Shown here: one piece after another, positions 1-5,377 of the stretch
Layout of the letters: every line of letters begins with the position of its first letter
Position numbering within the stretch: position 1 is the stretch's first letter
Virus record (IMG/VR): IMGVR_UViG_3300005747_000028
Location: 1 to 45,482 of that record
Strand: one strand, 5' to 3'
From: a virus
DNA length: 45,482 bases
Translations under genes and position numbers: made by a program
Notes under the pieces: model-generated
Databases searched by the model: none
What the model was told of the DNA's origin: nothing
Seen by the model: the letters and a program-made list of their open reading frames with translations, nothing else

Positions 1-109
1 TTTGAGCAATTTGCCCAGCAACCCCACTACCAAATCCGCCACTACAGTTACATCCGTGGAGTATGATTCCTTCTGTTACGGAGAGAAGGTCTCCCTTAAT
101 GATTTCCAT
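1..109 (-). CDS. Macro-domain (ADP-ribose binding) protein, partial
   Basis: The first 36 residues are present; the gene runs off the left edge. Translation from the ATG at 109 begins MEIIKGDLLSVTEGIILHGC and continues with NCSGGFGSGVAGQIA. This is the macro-domain pattern: a short beta strand, then an Asn-containing loop, then a Gly-rich loop that holds ADP-ribose. Phage relatives act on ADP-ribose 1''-phosphate or reverse ADP-ribosylation; which applies here cannot be seen. A sigma70-type promoter (117-145) places transcription start at about the ATG, with no ribosome binding site, so it may be translated leaderless. It fits with the NAD+ salvage pair at 37.7-40 kb. Confidence 0.75.
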   Translation of the reverse strand, partial: MEIIKGDLLSVTEGIILHGCNCSGGFGSGVAGQIAQ

Positions 110-116
110 ATGATTA

Positions 117-145
117 TATTAACATCTTAATTACGTGTATGTCAA
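117..145 (-). promoter_or_regulatory. Sigma70-type promoter of the macro-domain gene
   Basis: On the minus strand TTGACA (140-145) is followed after 17 bases by TTAATA (117-122). The predicted start falls on or next to the ATG at 109. The same TTGACA-17-TTAATA layout heads the tRNA array. Confidence 0.6.
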
Positions 146-216
146 CGTTACCTGCGTGTCACTTCGTTCCAACGACTACGTTGTAGTCTCTTGAGTTTAC
201 GTCTTACGGTGAGAAT

Positions 217-307
217 TGCCGTGCTTGGATTCGAACCAAGAATTATCCATATCGGAATCGAACCGATCTTCCCTTTGCGCGCGGAAGGGTATCACCAGAC
301 TCACGGC
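217..307 (-). tRNA. tRNA-like gene with two tandem T arms (aberrant)
   Basis: A 91-base element has GCCGTG/CACGGC acceptor strands and a perfect T arm (CTTGG-TTCGAAT-CCAAG). A second perfect T-arm motif (ATCGG-TTCGATT-CCGAT) occupies the variable region. The anticodon arm CCCTT/AAGGG encloses a 9-base loop, CCGCGCGCA, with no U33. CCA is not encoded, unlike the rest of the array. It may be a recombinant of two tRNA genes or a non-decoding tRNA-like RNA; isotype is undetermined. Confidence 0.4.
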
Positions 308-313
308 TAAAAA

Positions 314-390
314 TGGCACCCGATGAGGGACTCAAACCCCCAACACCGAAGGTAGAAGCTTCGTGCTCTGTTCAATTGAGCTAATCGGGT
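314..390 (-). tRNA. tRNA-Arg (anticodon TCT)
   Basis: Acceptor ACCCGAT/ATCGGGT, discriminator G, encoded CCA. Anticodon arm CGAAG-CTTCTAC-CTTCG reads AGA. T loop is TTTGAGT. It is the leftmost canonical tRNA of the array. Confidence 0.92.
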
Positions 391-396
391 AAAGTT

Positions 397-446
397 GCCC
401 GGTGCGGATAGATTTGCCGTCTATCTCTTGGCTGTAGCGTCCGGGC
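397..446 (-). other. 50-base mini tRNA-like element
   Basis: GCCCGG/CCGGGC closes a short element containing one strong inner hairpin, GATAGA-CGGCAAA-TCTATC. The 7-base loop resembles an anticodon loop (C32, purine 37) but has G33, and no T arm can be drawn. It could be a shrunken tRNA remnant or the 3' end of the large RNA beside it. Confidence 0.3.
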
Positions 447-450
447 GCGC

Positions 451-1486
451 TGGTTTTCTGACCGTTTCCTAGCATGGTAGTTTTTAAGGCTAGACTACCA
501 ATACAACCTAGATTTTAATAACGTATAAAATCACTAAAAAGTCCGGACCTTCCTTTATACACTCAGGCCAATGTGTGGCAAACCAACTTTAAAAAGTACT
601 CTTGGTGTTGACGTACAAAAAGGTCAAAGAAAGGAGTTTTACCAAGAGTACTTTTTAAAATCAAAAGGCTTGAGATTACAGCCTTAGTAGTATAGCTTTT
701 GAAGGATTATGGACCGTGTGCTAGACGCTCTTTCCCCTCTTATCCACATACTCGGTTTCCCTAAGCATGTACCATACCATGACTGCCTTTTATTTTACAG
801 GTCAGGCGGTGGACCTATGCTAACAAGCTACTCAAGTTTTCAATCCCCGTTGAAGTTTTACCTCCATTAGTCTCTGCTAAGAGATTACGAGTCAATCTAA
901 CTTAACATCATTAACCTTGCGAGTCTCAGATGCCGACATTGCCGAAGCTGCCGGATTAAGCCATTTTAACTTGTTACTGACAGGTGTCTTTGCGTTTACA
1001 ATTGTAATAGGATTTGAACCTATAACACTTTCCTATGCAGGGAAATGATCTACCATTGATCTATACAAAGATTAACTTCCTAAGATGTGCACCTGCCGGT
1101 GAATCCCATACCTTTTGGGTATGAAAATATCACACACCTTCTGCTTTTGCCTTGCGAGCTATTCACCGTTCTTCTCGACTCCGGTTTAACCCTTCCTCGA
1201 TTGTACTGCTAAATGCCCTTGCTTGCGACTCAGACTATTTAACTACCCTTTGTCAGTATTTGCTCCTTAGTTTTGCATGTAAGTAGTGGTTGCGCCACTT
1301 TGTCCTCACCGTCGGCCCGGACTCAAACTCACCTAAGTTACCAAACAGTCTCCACTAGAGTGAAGCCATTGCTGACTTGGCTTGCGTGCTATGGGTGTTT
1401 TACTCCCCCGGAAAGTTGAAAGACCTTCCCGTATCAGACTGTTACCAGCCCTTGCCAATTTAATTCCCACACGCGGGAATATTCGT
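451..1486 (-). ncRNA. Candidate giant structured RNA (GOLLD-like)
   Basis: About 1 kb inside the tRNA array has no credible reading frame but is dense in hairpins. Examples are a perfect 19-bp stem (588-606 with 641-659), GGTAGT/ACTACC near 475-498, AAGGCT/AGCCTT near 666-687, CATACC/GGTATG near 1107-1123, AGTGG/CCACT near 1286-1300, AAGCCA/TGGCTT near 1373-1394 and ATTCCC/GGGAAT near 1463-1482. A tRNA-Cys-like cloverleaf lies within it. Size, tRNA neighbourhood and an embedded tRNA match published GOLLD RNAs of phages, which form large RNA multimers; ROOL is the alternative. Family membership is inferred, not aligned. Minus strand is assumed from the neighbours. Transcription could come from the promoter at 1913-1942. 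Confidence 0.5.
1002..1069 (-). tRNA. tRNA-Cys-like (GCA) cloverleaf inside the large RNA
   Basis: T arm ATAGG-TTCAAAT-CCTAT, anticodon arm TTTCC-CTGCATA-GGAAA (anticodon GCA) and D arm GATC/GATC are all well formed. The acceptor stem is only about 5 bp (TTGTA/TACAA) and CCA is absent. A normal tRNA-Cys lies at 2906-2979, so this copy probably serves as a domain of the surrounding RNA or needs CCA addition. Confidence 0.5.
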
Positions 1487-1906
1487 TTAAATTTTTACTA
1501 CTGTCTCCTGACTAGTATAAAGGTCTGAAATTACTTTGTCAAATTCTATTTTATCAAACTGTGCATGAAGTTCTGGTGCGTCCCATTGATACAAATCTGG
1601 GATATTCAAAACTACACTGTAAATATTATTATTCCATAATGGGTCGTAAGTTGTCATCTTGTAATTATCTTCATTTACAAAAATTACAACATCTGCCCAT
1701 TCTAATAGTACCTCACTCATTGGAACAAGTGCGTAATCGTATGTACCACAAGCCCTAGTGTTATAACCATACTTCTTATGAAGATAGTTAGCTAGGGTTG
1801 GTGACCGTAACATTCCCGCACTACAGACAGTTAAGACCTTACGAGCCTGTGTTTGATAGTGGTTATGTGCATTACTTATAGCATTCATTGTAGATTTCTG
1901 TATCAT
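1487..1906 (-). CDS. Low-molecular-weight protein tyrosine phosphatase-like protein
   Basis: 139 residues if read from the ATG at 1906. Residues 24-35 read VLTVCSAGMLRS, containing the CX5R phosphatase P-loop of the LMW-PTP/arsenate reductase fold at the end of the first strand. WADVVIFVNED follows where the family has its second strand. The C-terminal Asp-Pro acid loop is not obvious, so activity is uncertain. The promoter at 1913-1942 puts the transcript start at about the first ATG, without a Shine-Dalgarno; a second ATG at 1888 would still keep the domain whole. It could dephosphorylate a host signalling protein (inference). Confidence 0.65.
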   Translation of the reverse strand: MIQKSTMNAISNAHNHYQTQARKVLTVCSAGMLRSPTLANYLHKKYGYNTRACGTYDYALVPMSEVLLEWADVVIFVNEDNYKMTTYDPLWNNNIYSVVLNIPDLYQWDAPELHAQFDKIEFDKVISDLYTSQETVVKI

Positions 1907-1912
1907 AATACC

Positions 1913-1942
1913 ATTATAACCTTATTAATTTCACTATGTCAA
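1913..1942 (-). promoter_or_regulatory. Strong sigma70-type promoter
   Basis: TTGACA (1937-1942) and a perfect TATAAT (1913-1918) are separated by 18 bases on the minus strand, between tRNA-Arg(TCG) and the phosphatase-like gene. It probably also drives the large RNA downstream. The start site would coincide with the ATG at 1906. Confidence 0.7.
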
Positions 1943-1943
1943 G

Positions 1944-2016
1944 TGGTACCCACAAAAAGATTCGAACTTTTCACCTGTGGTTCGAAGCCACTGGACCGAT
2001 CCAATCGGTGTGGGTA
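1944..2016 (-). tRNA. tRNA-Arg (anticodon TCG)
   Basis: Acceptor TACCCAC/GTGGGTA with encoded CCA. Anticodon loop CTTCGAA on a GTGG/CCAC stem reads CGA. T loop TTCGAAT. Confidence 0.92.
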
Positions 2017-2022
2017 TGGTTT

Positions 2023-2096
2023 TGGTACCCGCGCCTCGATTCGAACGAGGCATCTGAGGCTCGCAACCTCTGAGCTAGGTCCAACTAGCGCGGGTA
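2023..2096 (-). tRNA. tRNA-Arg (anticodon GCG)
   Basis: Acceptor TACCCGC/GCGGGTA, CCA encoded. GAGG-TTGCGAG-CCTC gives anticodon GCG. The 5' end abuts the stop codon of the 65-residue gene upstream. Confidence 0.92.
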
Positions 2097-2294
2097 TTAT
2101 TTCTTATCACCTTTAATGATACTGACTACTTCTTTTGTAATACGATCATCACTAAGGTCACGATGTTTCATTTTAAGTGAGGCAGCAATCATAAATGCTC
2201 TATGATTAACCGAACCGAAGGGGTATGGATTGTGTTCAAATCCGTTACCGTGAATACGTACTGTGTCAATCGCTTTAATGATGATGTTTTTCAT
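2097..2294 (-). CDS. Hypothetical small protein
   Basis: 65 residues, basic and soluble, embedded in the tRNA array. AAAGGA lies five bases before the ATG. The TAA stop touches the first base of tRNA-Arg(GCG), so gene and tRNAs share a transcript. I recognise no family. Motifs such as EHNPYPFGSVNHRAF are not ones I can assign. Confidence 0.65.
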   Translation of the reverse strand: MKNIIIKAIDTVRIHGNGFEHNPYPFGSVNHRAFMIAASLKMKHRDLSDDRITKEVVSIIKGDKK

Positions 2295-2333
2295 TTAAAT
2301 CCTTTGGTGGTGATAGCAGCACTCGAAGCTGCA

Positions 2334-2570
2334 TTAAGCATCCTTATGAGGGATGGGTTCTTCCTCTTGAACTATATCACCATTGTTGCATATGTCTTTA
2401 ATCTTGTCAACTTCTTTAGAAAGTCTTTCATATTCTTTTTTACTTATTGCTACGAATGTAGACTTACCATTAATGGTAATGTGTACCTCGCGCCCCGGTG
2501 CGGCATTTATCCAATTCATCCACTTTTTCTTTTCTCTCTTGAAACGAGACATAGGTACATATTCTTTCAT
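2334..2570 (-). CDS. Hypothetical small protein, antitoxin-like segment
   Basis: 78 residues with a GGAGA ribosome binding site. A very basic N-terminus (SRFKREKKKW) precedes HITINGKSTFVAISKKEYER, which weakly recalls the beta-hairpin and helix of Phd/YefM antitoxins, then an acidic tail. No toxin gene is adjacent. It sits between tRNA-Arg(GCG) and tRNA-Thr(GGT). The resemblance is too short to assign a function. Confidence 0.6.
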   Translation of the reverse strand: MKEYVPMSRFKREKKKWMNWINAAPGREVHITINGKSTFVAISKKEYERLSKEVDKIKDICNNGDIVQEEEPIPHKDA

Positions 2571-2582
2571 AACAATCTCCGT

Positions 2583-2659
2583 TGGTGCCTATATTTGGAA
2601 TTGAACCAAACCCTCATACTTACCAAGTACGTATCCTGACCCTCTAGACTATACAGGCA
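2583..2659 (-). tRNA. tRNA-Thr (anticodon GGT)
   Basis: Acceptor TGCCTGT/ATAGGCA, CCA encoded. CGTAC-TTGGTAA-GTATG gives GGT. T loop TTCAATT. Confidence 0.9.
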
Positions 2660-2665
2660 TTAAAA

Positions 2666-2741
2666 TGGTGGCCCTTGTTGGATTCGAACCAACGCTCTCG
2701 GATTCAAAGTCCGAAGCCTTACCTGACTTGGCTAAAGGGCT
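2666..2741 (-). tRNA. tRNA-Gln (anticodon TTG)
   Basis: TCGGA-CTTTGAA-TCCGA reads CAA. T arm GTTGG-TTCGAAT-CCAAC. The first acceptor pair is A1-C72, an unpaired end; weak first pairs are tolerated in tRNA-Gln. CCA encoded. Confidence 0.9.
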
Positions 2742-2743
2742 AC

Positions 2744-2821
2744 TGGTGCGTACTCTCGGACTTGAACCGAGAAACAATATATTTTGAGTATACTAGGTAT
2801 GCCAATTCCCATCAAGTACGC
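2744..2821 (-). tRNA. tRNA-Leu (anticodon CAA), short variable loop
   Basis: Acceptor GCGTACT/AGTACGC, A73, CCA encoded. GTATA-CTCAAAA-TATAT gives CAA. The D arm is of the long Leu type, but the variable region is only about five bases instead of the usual long arm. Confidence 0.88.
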
Positions 2822-2825
2822 AAAT

Positions 2826-2899
2826 TGGGGTGACGTGATGGAATCGAACCATCGTGAAGGGGTTCACAGCCCCTGACTCTGCCATTGAGCTAACGCCAC
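2826..2899 (-). tRNA. tRNA-His (anticodon GTG)
   Basis: AGGGG-CTGTGAA-CCCCT gives GTG. Discriminator C73 is the His identity base, but the preceding genomic base is T, so the usual G-1 opposite C73 is not encoded. CCA encoded. Confidence 0.9.
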
Positions 2900-2905
2900 A
2901 TAATT

Positions 2906-2979
2906 TGGAACCCACTGTCGGAATCCAACCGACTTACAACGTTTTGCAGACGCCTATCCATGCAACAGATTCAGTGGGC
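2906..2979 (-). tRNA. tRNA-Cys (anticodon GCA)
   Basis: GGCGT-CTGCAAA-ACGTT gives GCA, and discriminator U73 is the Cys identity base. CCA encoded. Confidence 0.9.
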
Positions 2980-2986
2980 ATAATTT

Positions 2987-3083
2987 TGGAGGAAGCGGTG
3001 GGATTTGAACCCACGGACCTGATGTTTAGTCAGACCATCTGTTTTCAAGACAGGAGCAATAAACCAGACTCTGCCACGCTTCC
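2987..3083 (-). tRNA. tRNA-Ser (anticodon TGA)
   Basis: 97-base class II tRNA. GGAAGCG/CGCTTCC acceptor, CTGT-CTTGAAA-ACAG anticodon arm, long variable arm, T loop TTCAAAT, CCA encoded. Confidence 0.93.
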
Positions 3084-3088
3084 ATATT

Positions 3089-3162
3089 TGGTACACCATC
3101 ACGGTAACGATCCGCGTACTCCGCTTTGTAAGAGCGGTGCCTCACCTTTTGGCCTATGGTGC
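3089..3162 (-). tRNA. tRNA-Val (anticodon TAC)
   Basis: CCGCT-CTTACAA-AGCGG gives TAC. Acceptor GCACCAT/ATGGTGT, CCA encoded. Confidence 0.92.
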
Positions 3163-3170
3163 ATATTGTT

Positions 3171-3246
3171 TGGTGCGTCATCACGGTTTCGAACCGCACT
3201 CCCTTGGGCTTCAACCAAGTGCTTTCACCAGATTAGCTTATGACGC
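3171..3246 (-). tRNA. tRNA-Phe (anticodon GAA)
   Basis: CTTGG-TTGAAGC-CCAAG gives GAA. Acceptor GCGTCAT/ATGACGC, CCA encoded. Confidence 0.92.
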
Positions 3247-3252
3247 ATTGTT

Positions 3253-3330
3253 TGGTACGAGCGGACGGATTCGAACCGACACTGTGCGGGGCTTAAACCC
3301 GCTGCCTCCTGCCAATTGGGCTACGCTCGC
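3253..3330 (-). tRNA. tRNA-Leu (anticodon TAA), short variable loop
   Basis: GCGGG-TTTAAGC-CCCGC gives TAA. A73 and CCA present. The variable loop is short (class I size), shared by the other Leu tRNAs here. Confidence 0.88.
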
Positions 3331-3337
3331 ATAAAAC

Positions 3338-3429
3338 TGGTAGTCCATGAAGGATTTGAACCTTCCCGTCGGGGTATATCAGACCCTCAGAGATTATAAG
3401 TCTCCGCCGCTCACCAAGAGCTATGGACT
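3338..3429 (-). tRNA. Class II tRNA with anticodon TAT (Ile by codon, AUA)
   Basis: GGAGA-CTTATAA-TCTCT gives TAT, reading AUA. The gene is 92 bases with a real variable arm (GGGT/ACCC), a body typical of Leu, Ser or Tyr tRNAs, not Ile. Bacteria usually read AUA with a lysidine-modified CAT tRNA. The amino acid charged is therefore uncertain. Confidence 0.75.
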
Positions 3430-3434
3430 AAAAA

Positions 3435-3510
3435 TGGTGGGCCTGCTCAGATTTGAACTGAGACTCAACCGATTATGAGTCGGCTGCTTTAACCATTAAG
3501 CTACAAGCCC
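3435..3510 (-). tRNA. tRNA-Met (anticodon CAT)
   Basis: CCGA-CTCATAA-TCGG gives CAT. Acceptor GGGCTTG/CAGGCCC, A73, CCA encoded. A lysidine-type Ile2 cannot be excluded. Confidence 0.85.
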
Positions 3511-3518
3511 ATAAAACT

Positions 3519-3549
3519 ATTATAACACTAGTAACCAGTAACTTGTCAA
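3519..3549 (-). promoter_or_regulatory. Internal promoter of the tRNA array
   Basis: TTGACA (3544-3549) and TATAAT (3519-3524), 19 bases apart, lie between tRNA-Thr(TGT) and tRNA-Met in one of the few wider spacers. The long spacing makes it weaker than its neighbours. Confidence 0.45.
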
Positions 3550-3624
3550 TGGTGCCCCTTCAAGGAATCGAACCCTGTTCAGATGCTTACAAGGCAACTG
3601 CATCACCATTTATGCTTAAGGGGC
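3550..3624 (-). tRNA. tRNA-Thr (anticodon TGT)
   Basis: GTTGC-CTTGTAA-GCATC (one T-T mismatch) gives TGT. Acceptor GCCCCTT/AAGGGGC, CCA encoded. Confidence 0.88.
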
Positions 3625-3685
3625 GTAAAAATAGAACATGACAATCCGGCTCTAATTGCCTTATGTGAGAGGTTCTATAAAATTT

Positions 3686-3763
3686 TGGTGCGGTGACTCG
3701 AATTCGAATCGAGACCTCTAGTTTGGAAGACTAGCGTGCTTGGCCGTTAAACACTATCACCGC
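3686..3763 (-). tRNA. tRNA-Gly (anticodon TCC)
   Basis: CTAGT-CTTCCAA-ACTAG gives TCC. Acceptor GCGGTGA/TCACCGC, CCA encoded. Confidence 0.92.
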
Positions 3764-3768
3764 AAAAA

Positions 3769-3844
3769 TGGTGGAGAATATCGGACTCGAACCGATCAGG
3801 CTAAGAACTTGCAAGGTTCTTCCGGGTGCCCATGCCCATCCCCC
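3769..3844 (-). tRNA. tRNA-Ala (anticodon TGC)
   Basis: AGAAC-CTTGCAA-GTTCT gives TGC. Acceptor GGGGGAT/ATTCTCC includes two G-U pairs; CCA encoded. Confidence 0.9.
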
Positions 3845-3849
3845 GTCAT

Positions 3850-3939
3850 TGGTGCCGGATGGCTAGAATTGAACTGCCTGCCCATAGGGACGTGGTTTAC
3901 AGCCACGCGATAGGACCACCTATCCTTATTTCATCCGAC
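3850..3939 (-). tRNA. tRNA-Tyr (anticodon GTA)
   Basis: Class II, 90 bases. CGTGG-CTGTAAA-CCACG gives GTA, with a long variable arm and CCA encoded. Confidence 0.92.
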
Positions 3940-3945
3940 TTAATT

Positions 3946-4021
3946 TGGCTGCATCGGTGGGCTTCGATCCCACATATCACGGATTAACAGTCCGCCGCTT
4001 TACCGGGTTAGCTACAATGCA
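3946..4021 (-). tRNA. tRNA-Asn (anticodon GTT)
   Basis: CGGA-CTGTTAA-TCCG gives GTT. G73 matches Asn identity. CCA encoded. Confidence 0.92.
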
Positions 4022-4027
4022 ATAATT

Positions 4028-4105
4028 TGGTACGCCCTCTCGGTATCGCGCCGAGACCTCACCGGTTAAAAGCCGGGTGTGCAAATCTATTAACACCTAG
4101 AGCGC
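4028..4105 (-). tRNA. tRNA-Lys (anticodon TTT)
   Basis: CCGG-CTTTTAA-CCGG gives TTT. The T loop is CGCGATA instead of TTCGANT, which departs from the normal T54-T55. CCA encoded. Confidence 0.85.
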
Positions 4106-4112
4106 ATAATTT

Positions 4113-4190
4113 TGGTTGACCACCTCGGGTACGATCCGAGACCTCACGGAGTAAGAGTCCGGTGTGCAAAGCCTATAACACCTGTGGTCA
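4113..4190 (-). tRNA. tRNA-Lys (anticodon CTT)
   Basis: CGGA-CTCTTAC-TCCG gives CTT. Acceptor TGACCAC/GTGGTCA, A73, CCA encoded. Its D-arm region resembles the neighbouring tRNA-Lys(TTT), suggesting duplication. Confidence 0.88.
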
Positions 4191-4271
4191 ATAATTCTTC
4201 ACGTAGTTTATAGAGGGTAACGTGACCTCTCACATAGTTTTTAAGTCTTAGTGTCTTGGACTTTTTAATTT

Positions 4272-4350
4272 TGGTACGGGTGGAGGGATTCGAACCCACA
4301 CTGTAATGCTTCTAAGGCATTCGCCTCCTGCCTAATTGGGCTACACCCGC
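4272..4350 (-). tRNA. tRNA-Leu (anticodon TAG), copy 1, short variable loop
   Basis: AATGC-CTTAGAA-GCATT gives TAG. A73 and CCA present; class I-sized variable loop. D arm is nearly identical to tRNA-Leu(TAA). Confidence 0.88.
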
Positions 4351-4357
4351 TCAAACT

Positions 4358-4434
4358 TGGTACTCACCCCGGCTTCGAACCGGGAAACCACACTTTCTAA
4401 GAGTGTGAGGTATGCCAATTCTCGTCAGGTGAGC
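4358..4434 (-). tRNA. tRNA-Leu (anticodon TAG), copy 2
   Basis: CACACT-CTTAGAA-AGTGTG gives TAG again, on a body closer to tRNA-Leu(CAA). Acceptor GCTCACC/GGTGAGT, CCA encoded. Confidence 0.88.
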
Positions 4435-4441
4435 ATAAAAT

Positions 4442-4518
4442 TGGTCGTGCATCTAGGTAACGATCCTAGCAATACCGGTATATCAGACCGGCGCGTTCAC
4501 CATGTTCGCCAATGCACG
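4442..4518 (-). tRNA. tRNA-Ile (anticodon GAT)
   Basis: CCGGT-CTGATAT-ACCGG gives GAT. Acceptor CGTGCAT/ATGCACG, CCA encoded. Confidence 0.92.
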
Positions 4519-4592
4519 AAATATATCAGCGGTAATGATTAAAGACCTTTACTCTTATTATCGGGACGGTCATGCGAGAACTGATATAAAAT

Positions 4593-4678
4593 TGGTAGCG
4601 CAGGTGGGATTCTAACCCACGAGTCTCGGAAGACACAAGGTTATGAGCCTTGCTGCTTATACATCTTGCTTCCGCGCT
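4593..4678 (-). tRNA. tRNA with anticodon CAT and a class II variable arm
   Basis: CAAGG-CTCATAA-CCTTG gives CAT. The variable region holds a stem (GTCT-tccg-AGAC), unusual for Met or Ile2 tRNAs. Acceptor AGCGCGG/CTGCGCT, CCA encoded. Charged amino acid uncertain. Confidence 0.75.
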
Positions 4679-4687
4679 ATAAAAAAA

Positions 4688-4757
4688 TGGTGGCGTTTTA
4701 CCCATTAAACTAACAGAGTTTCCCCCGTGCAAGATTCGAACTTGCATTTCCACCGGT
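4688..4757 (-). tRNA. Circularly permuted tRNA-like gene (T arm before D arm)
   Basis: Read 5' to 3' on the minus strand the parts are: anticodon 3' strand GGTGG, variable AAAT, T arm GCAAG-TTCGAAT-CTTGC, acceptor 3' strand ACGGGG, a GAAA tetraloop, acceptor 5' strand CTCTGT, TA, D arm GTTT-AATGGGTA-AAAC, G, and anticodon 5' strand CCACC followed by A. All four helices pair, the acceptor partly through G-U pairs. The element has normal tRNA length and normal array spacers. The ends therefore lie in the anticodon loop and the acceptor is closed by a GNRA loop. No anticodon remains, and the new 3' end reads CCACCA. Confidence 0.7.
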
Positions 4758-4765
4758 CTATATTT

Positions 4766-4840
4766 TGGCACCCCCGAACGGTTTCGATCCGTCGCCTCCG
4801 GCGTGACAAGCCAGAACTGCTCCCATTACAACACGGGGGT
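4766..4840 (-). tRNA. tRNA-Asp (anticodon GTC)
   Basis: CTGGC-TTGTCAC-GCCGG gives GTC. ACCCCCG/CGGGGGT acceptor with G73, the Asp identity base, and encoded CCA. Confidence 0.92.
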
Positions 4841-4847
4841 ATAAATT

Positions 4848-4924
4848 TGGTGCGAGTGACAGGATTCGAACCTGCGTATACATGCTCCCAAAGCATGTGC
4901 CTCACCAGACTAGACTACACTCAC
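4848..4924 (-). tRNA. tRNA-Pro (anticodon TGG)
   Basis: CATGC-TTTGGGA-GCATG gives TGG. Acceptor GTGAGTG/CACTCGC, CCA encoded. Confidence 0.92.
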
Positions 4925-4927
4925 ATA

Positions 4928-5000
4928 TGGCACAGTGGCTGGATTCTATACCAACATTCCCCCTACTCCACGTAGGGGCGCTCTAGTTGAACTACACTGT
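4928..5000 (-). tRNA. tRNA-like gene with G33 (Trp-like body, loop CGTGGAG)
   Basis: Acceptor ACAGTG/CACTGT, G73 and encoded CCA. The D region GTAGTTCAA resembles bacterial tRNA-Trp. The anticodon arm CCCTA-CGTGGAG-TAGGG has G33 and nominal anticodon TGG. Read in the opposite direction the loop is CTCCACG, which would give U33 and a Trp CCA anticodon, so a flipped anticodon hairpin is possible. T loop has eight bases. Probably not a normal decoder. Confidence 0.5.
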
Positions 5001-5007
5001 ATAAAAT

Positions 5008-5081
5008 TGGTACACCCAAGGGGTATCGATCCCCTGCTACAAAGTTGAAAGCCTTGCGTTCTACCATTAAACTATGGGTGT
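5008..5081 (-). tRNA. tRNA-Glu (anticodon TTC)
   Basis: CAAGG-CTTTCAA-CTTTG gives TTC. Acceptor ACACCCA/TGGGTGT, CCA encoded. Confidence 0.92.
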
Positions 5082-5131
5082 ATTGAAATTCTAGTTTAAC
5101 ATGACCTTTCGAACCATGTCAACATTTAATT

Positions 5132-5207
5132 TGGAGCGGATGATCGGAACCGAGCCGACAACCTAGTACTTGGCAAGCACTCGCTCTACCAGTTGAGCTA
5201 CATCCGC
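5132..5207 (-). tRNA. tRNA-Gly (anticodon GCC)
   Basis: AGTGC-TTGCCAA-GTACT gives GCC. Acceptor GCGGATG/CATCCGC, U73, CCA encoded. T loop is CTCGGTT. Confidence 0.9.
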
Positions 5208-5215
5208 GTTTTATT

Positions 5216-5290
5216 TGGCTAGGGTGGTCGGATTTGAACCAACACTGCAAGGTTTTGGAGACCTGCCTACTACCGTTGTATTACACCCTA
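5216..5290 (-). tRNA. tRNA-Trp (anticodon CCA)
   Basis: AGGT-CTCCAAA-ACCT gives CCA. Acceptor TAGGGTG/CACCCTA, G73, CCA encoded. Confidence 0.92.
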
Positions 5291-5295
5291 ACATT

Positions 5296-5371
5296 TGGCC
5301 TCGCAGGGAGGATTTCCACCTCCAATCTCCCCATCCAATGTGGGGTATTTTAAAAGTTAAACTACCGCGAG
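5296..5371 (-). tRNA. tRNA-like gene with A33 (nominal Gln, TTG)
   Basis: Acceptor CTCGCGG/CTGCGAG, G73, encoded CCA and T arm GGAGG-TGGAAAT-CCTCC are present. The anticodon loop CATTGGA on a CCCCA/TGGGG stem has A33. A normal tRNA-Gln(TTG) is at 2666-2741, so this copy may be decayed or non-decoding. Confidence 0.55.
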
Positions 5372-5377
5372 ATAATT

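Noticed and set aside
1561-3334. Several plus-strand open frames across the tRNA array
   Set aside because: They are readings of tRNA genes on the opposite strand, with no ribosome sites.
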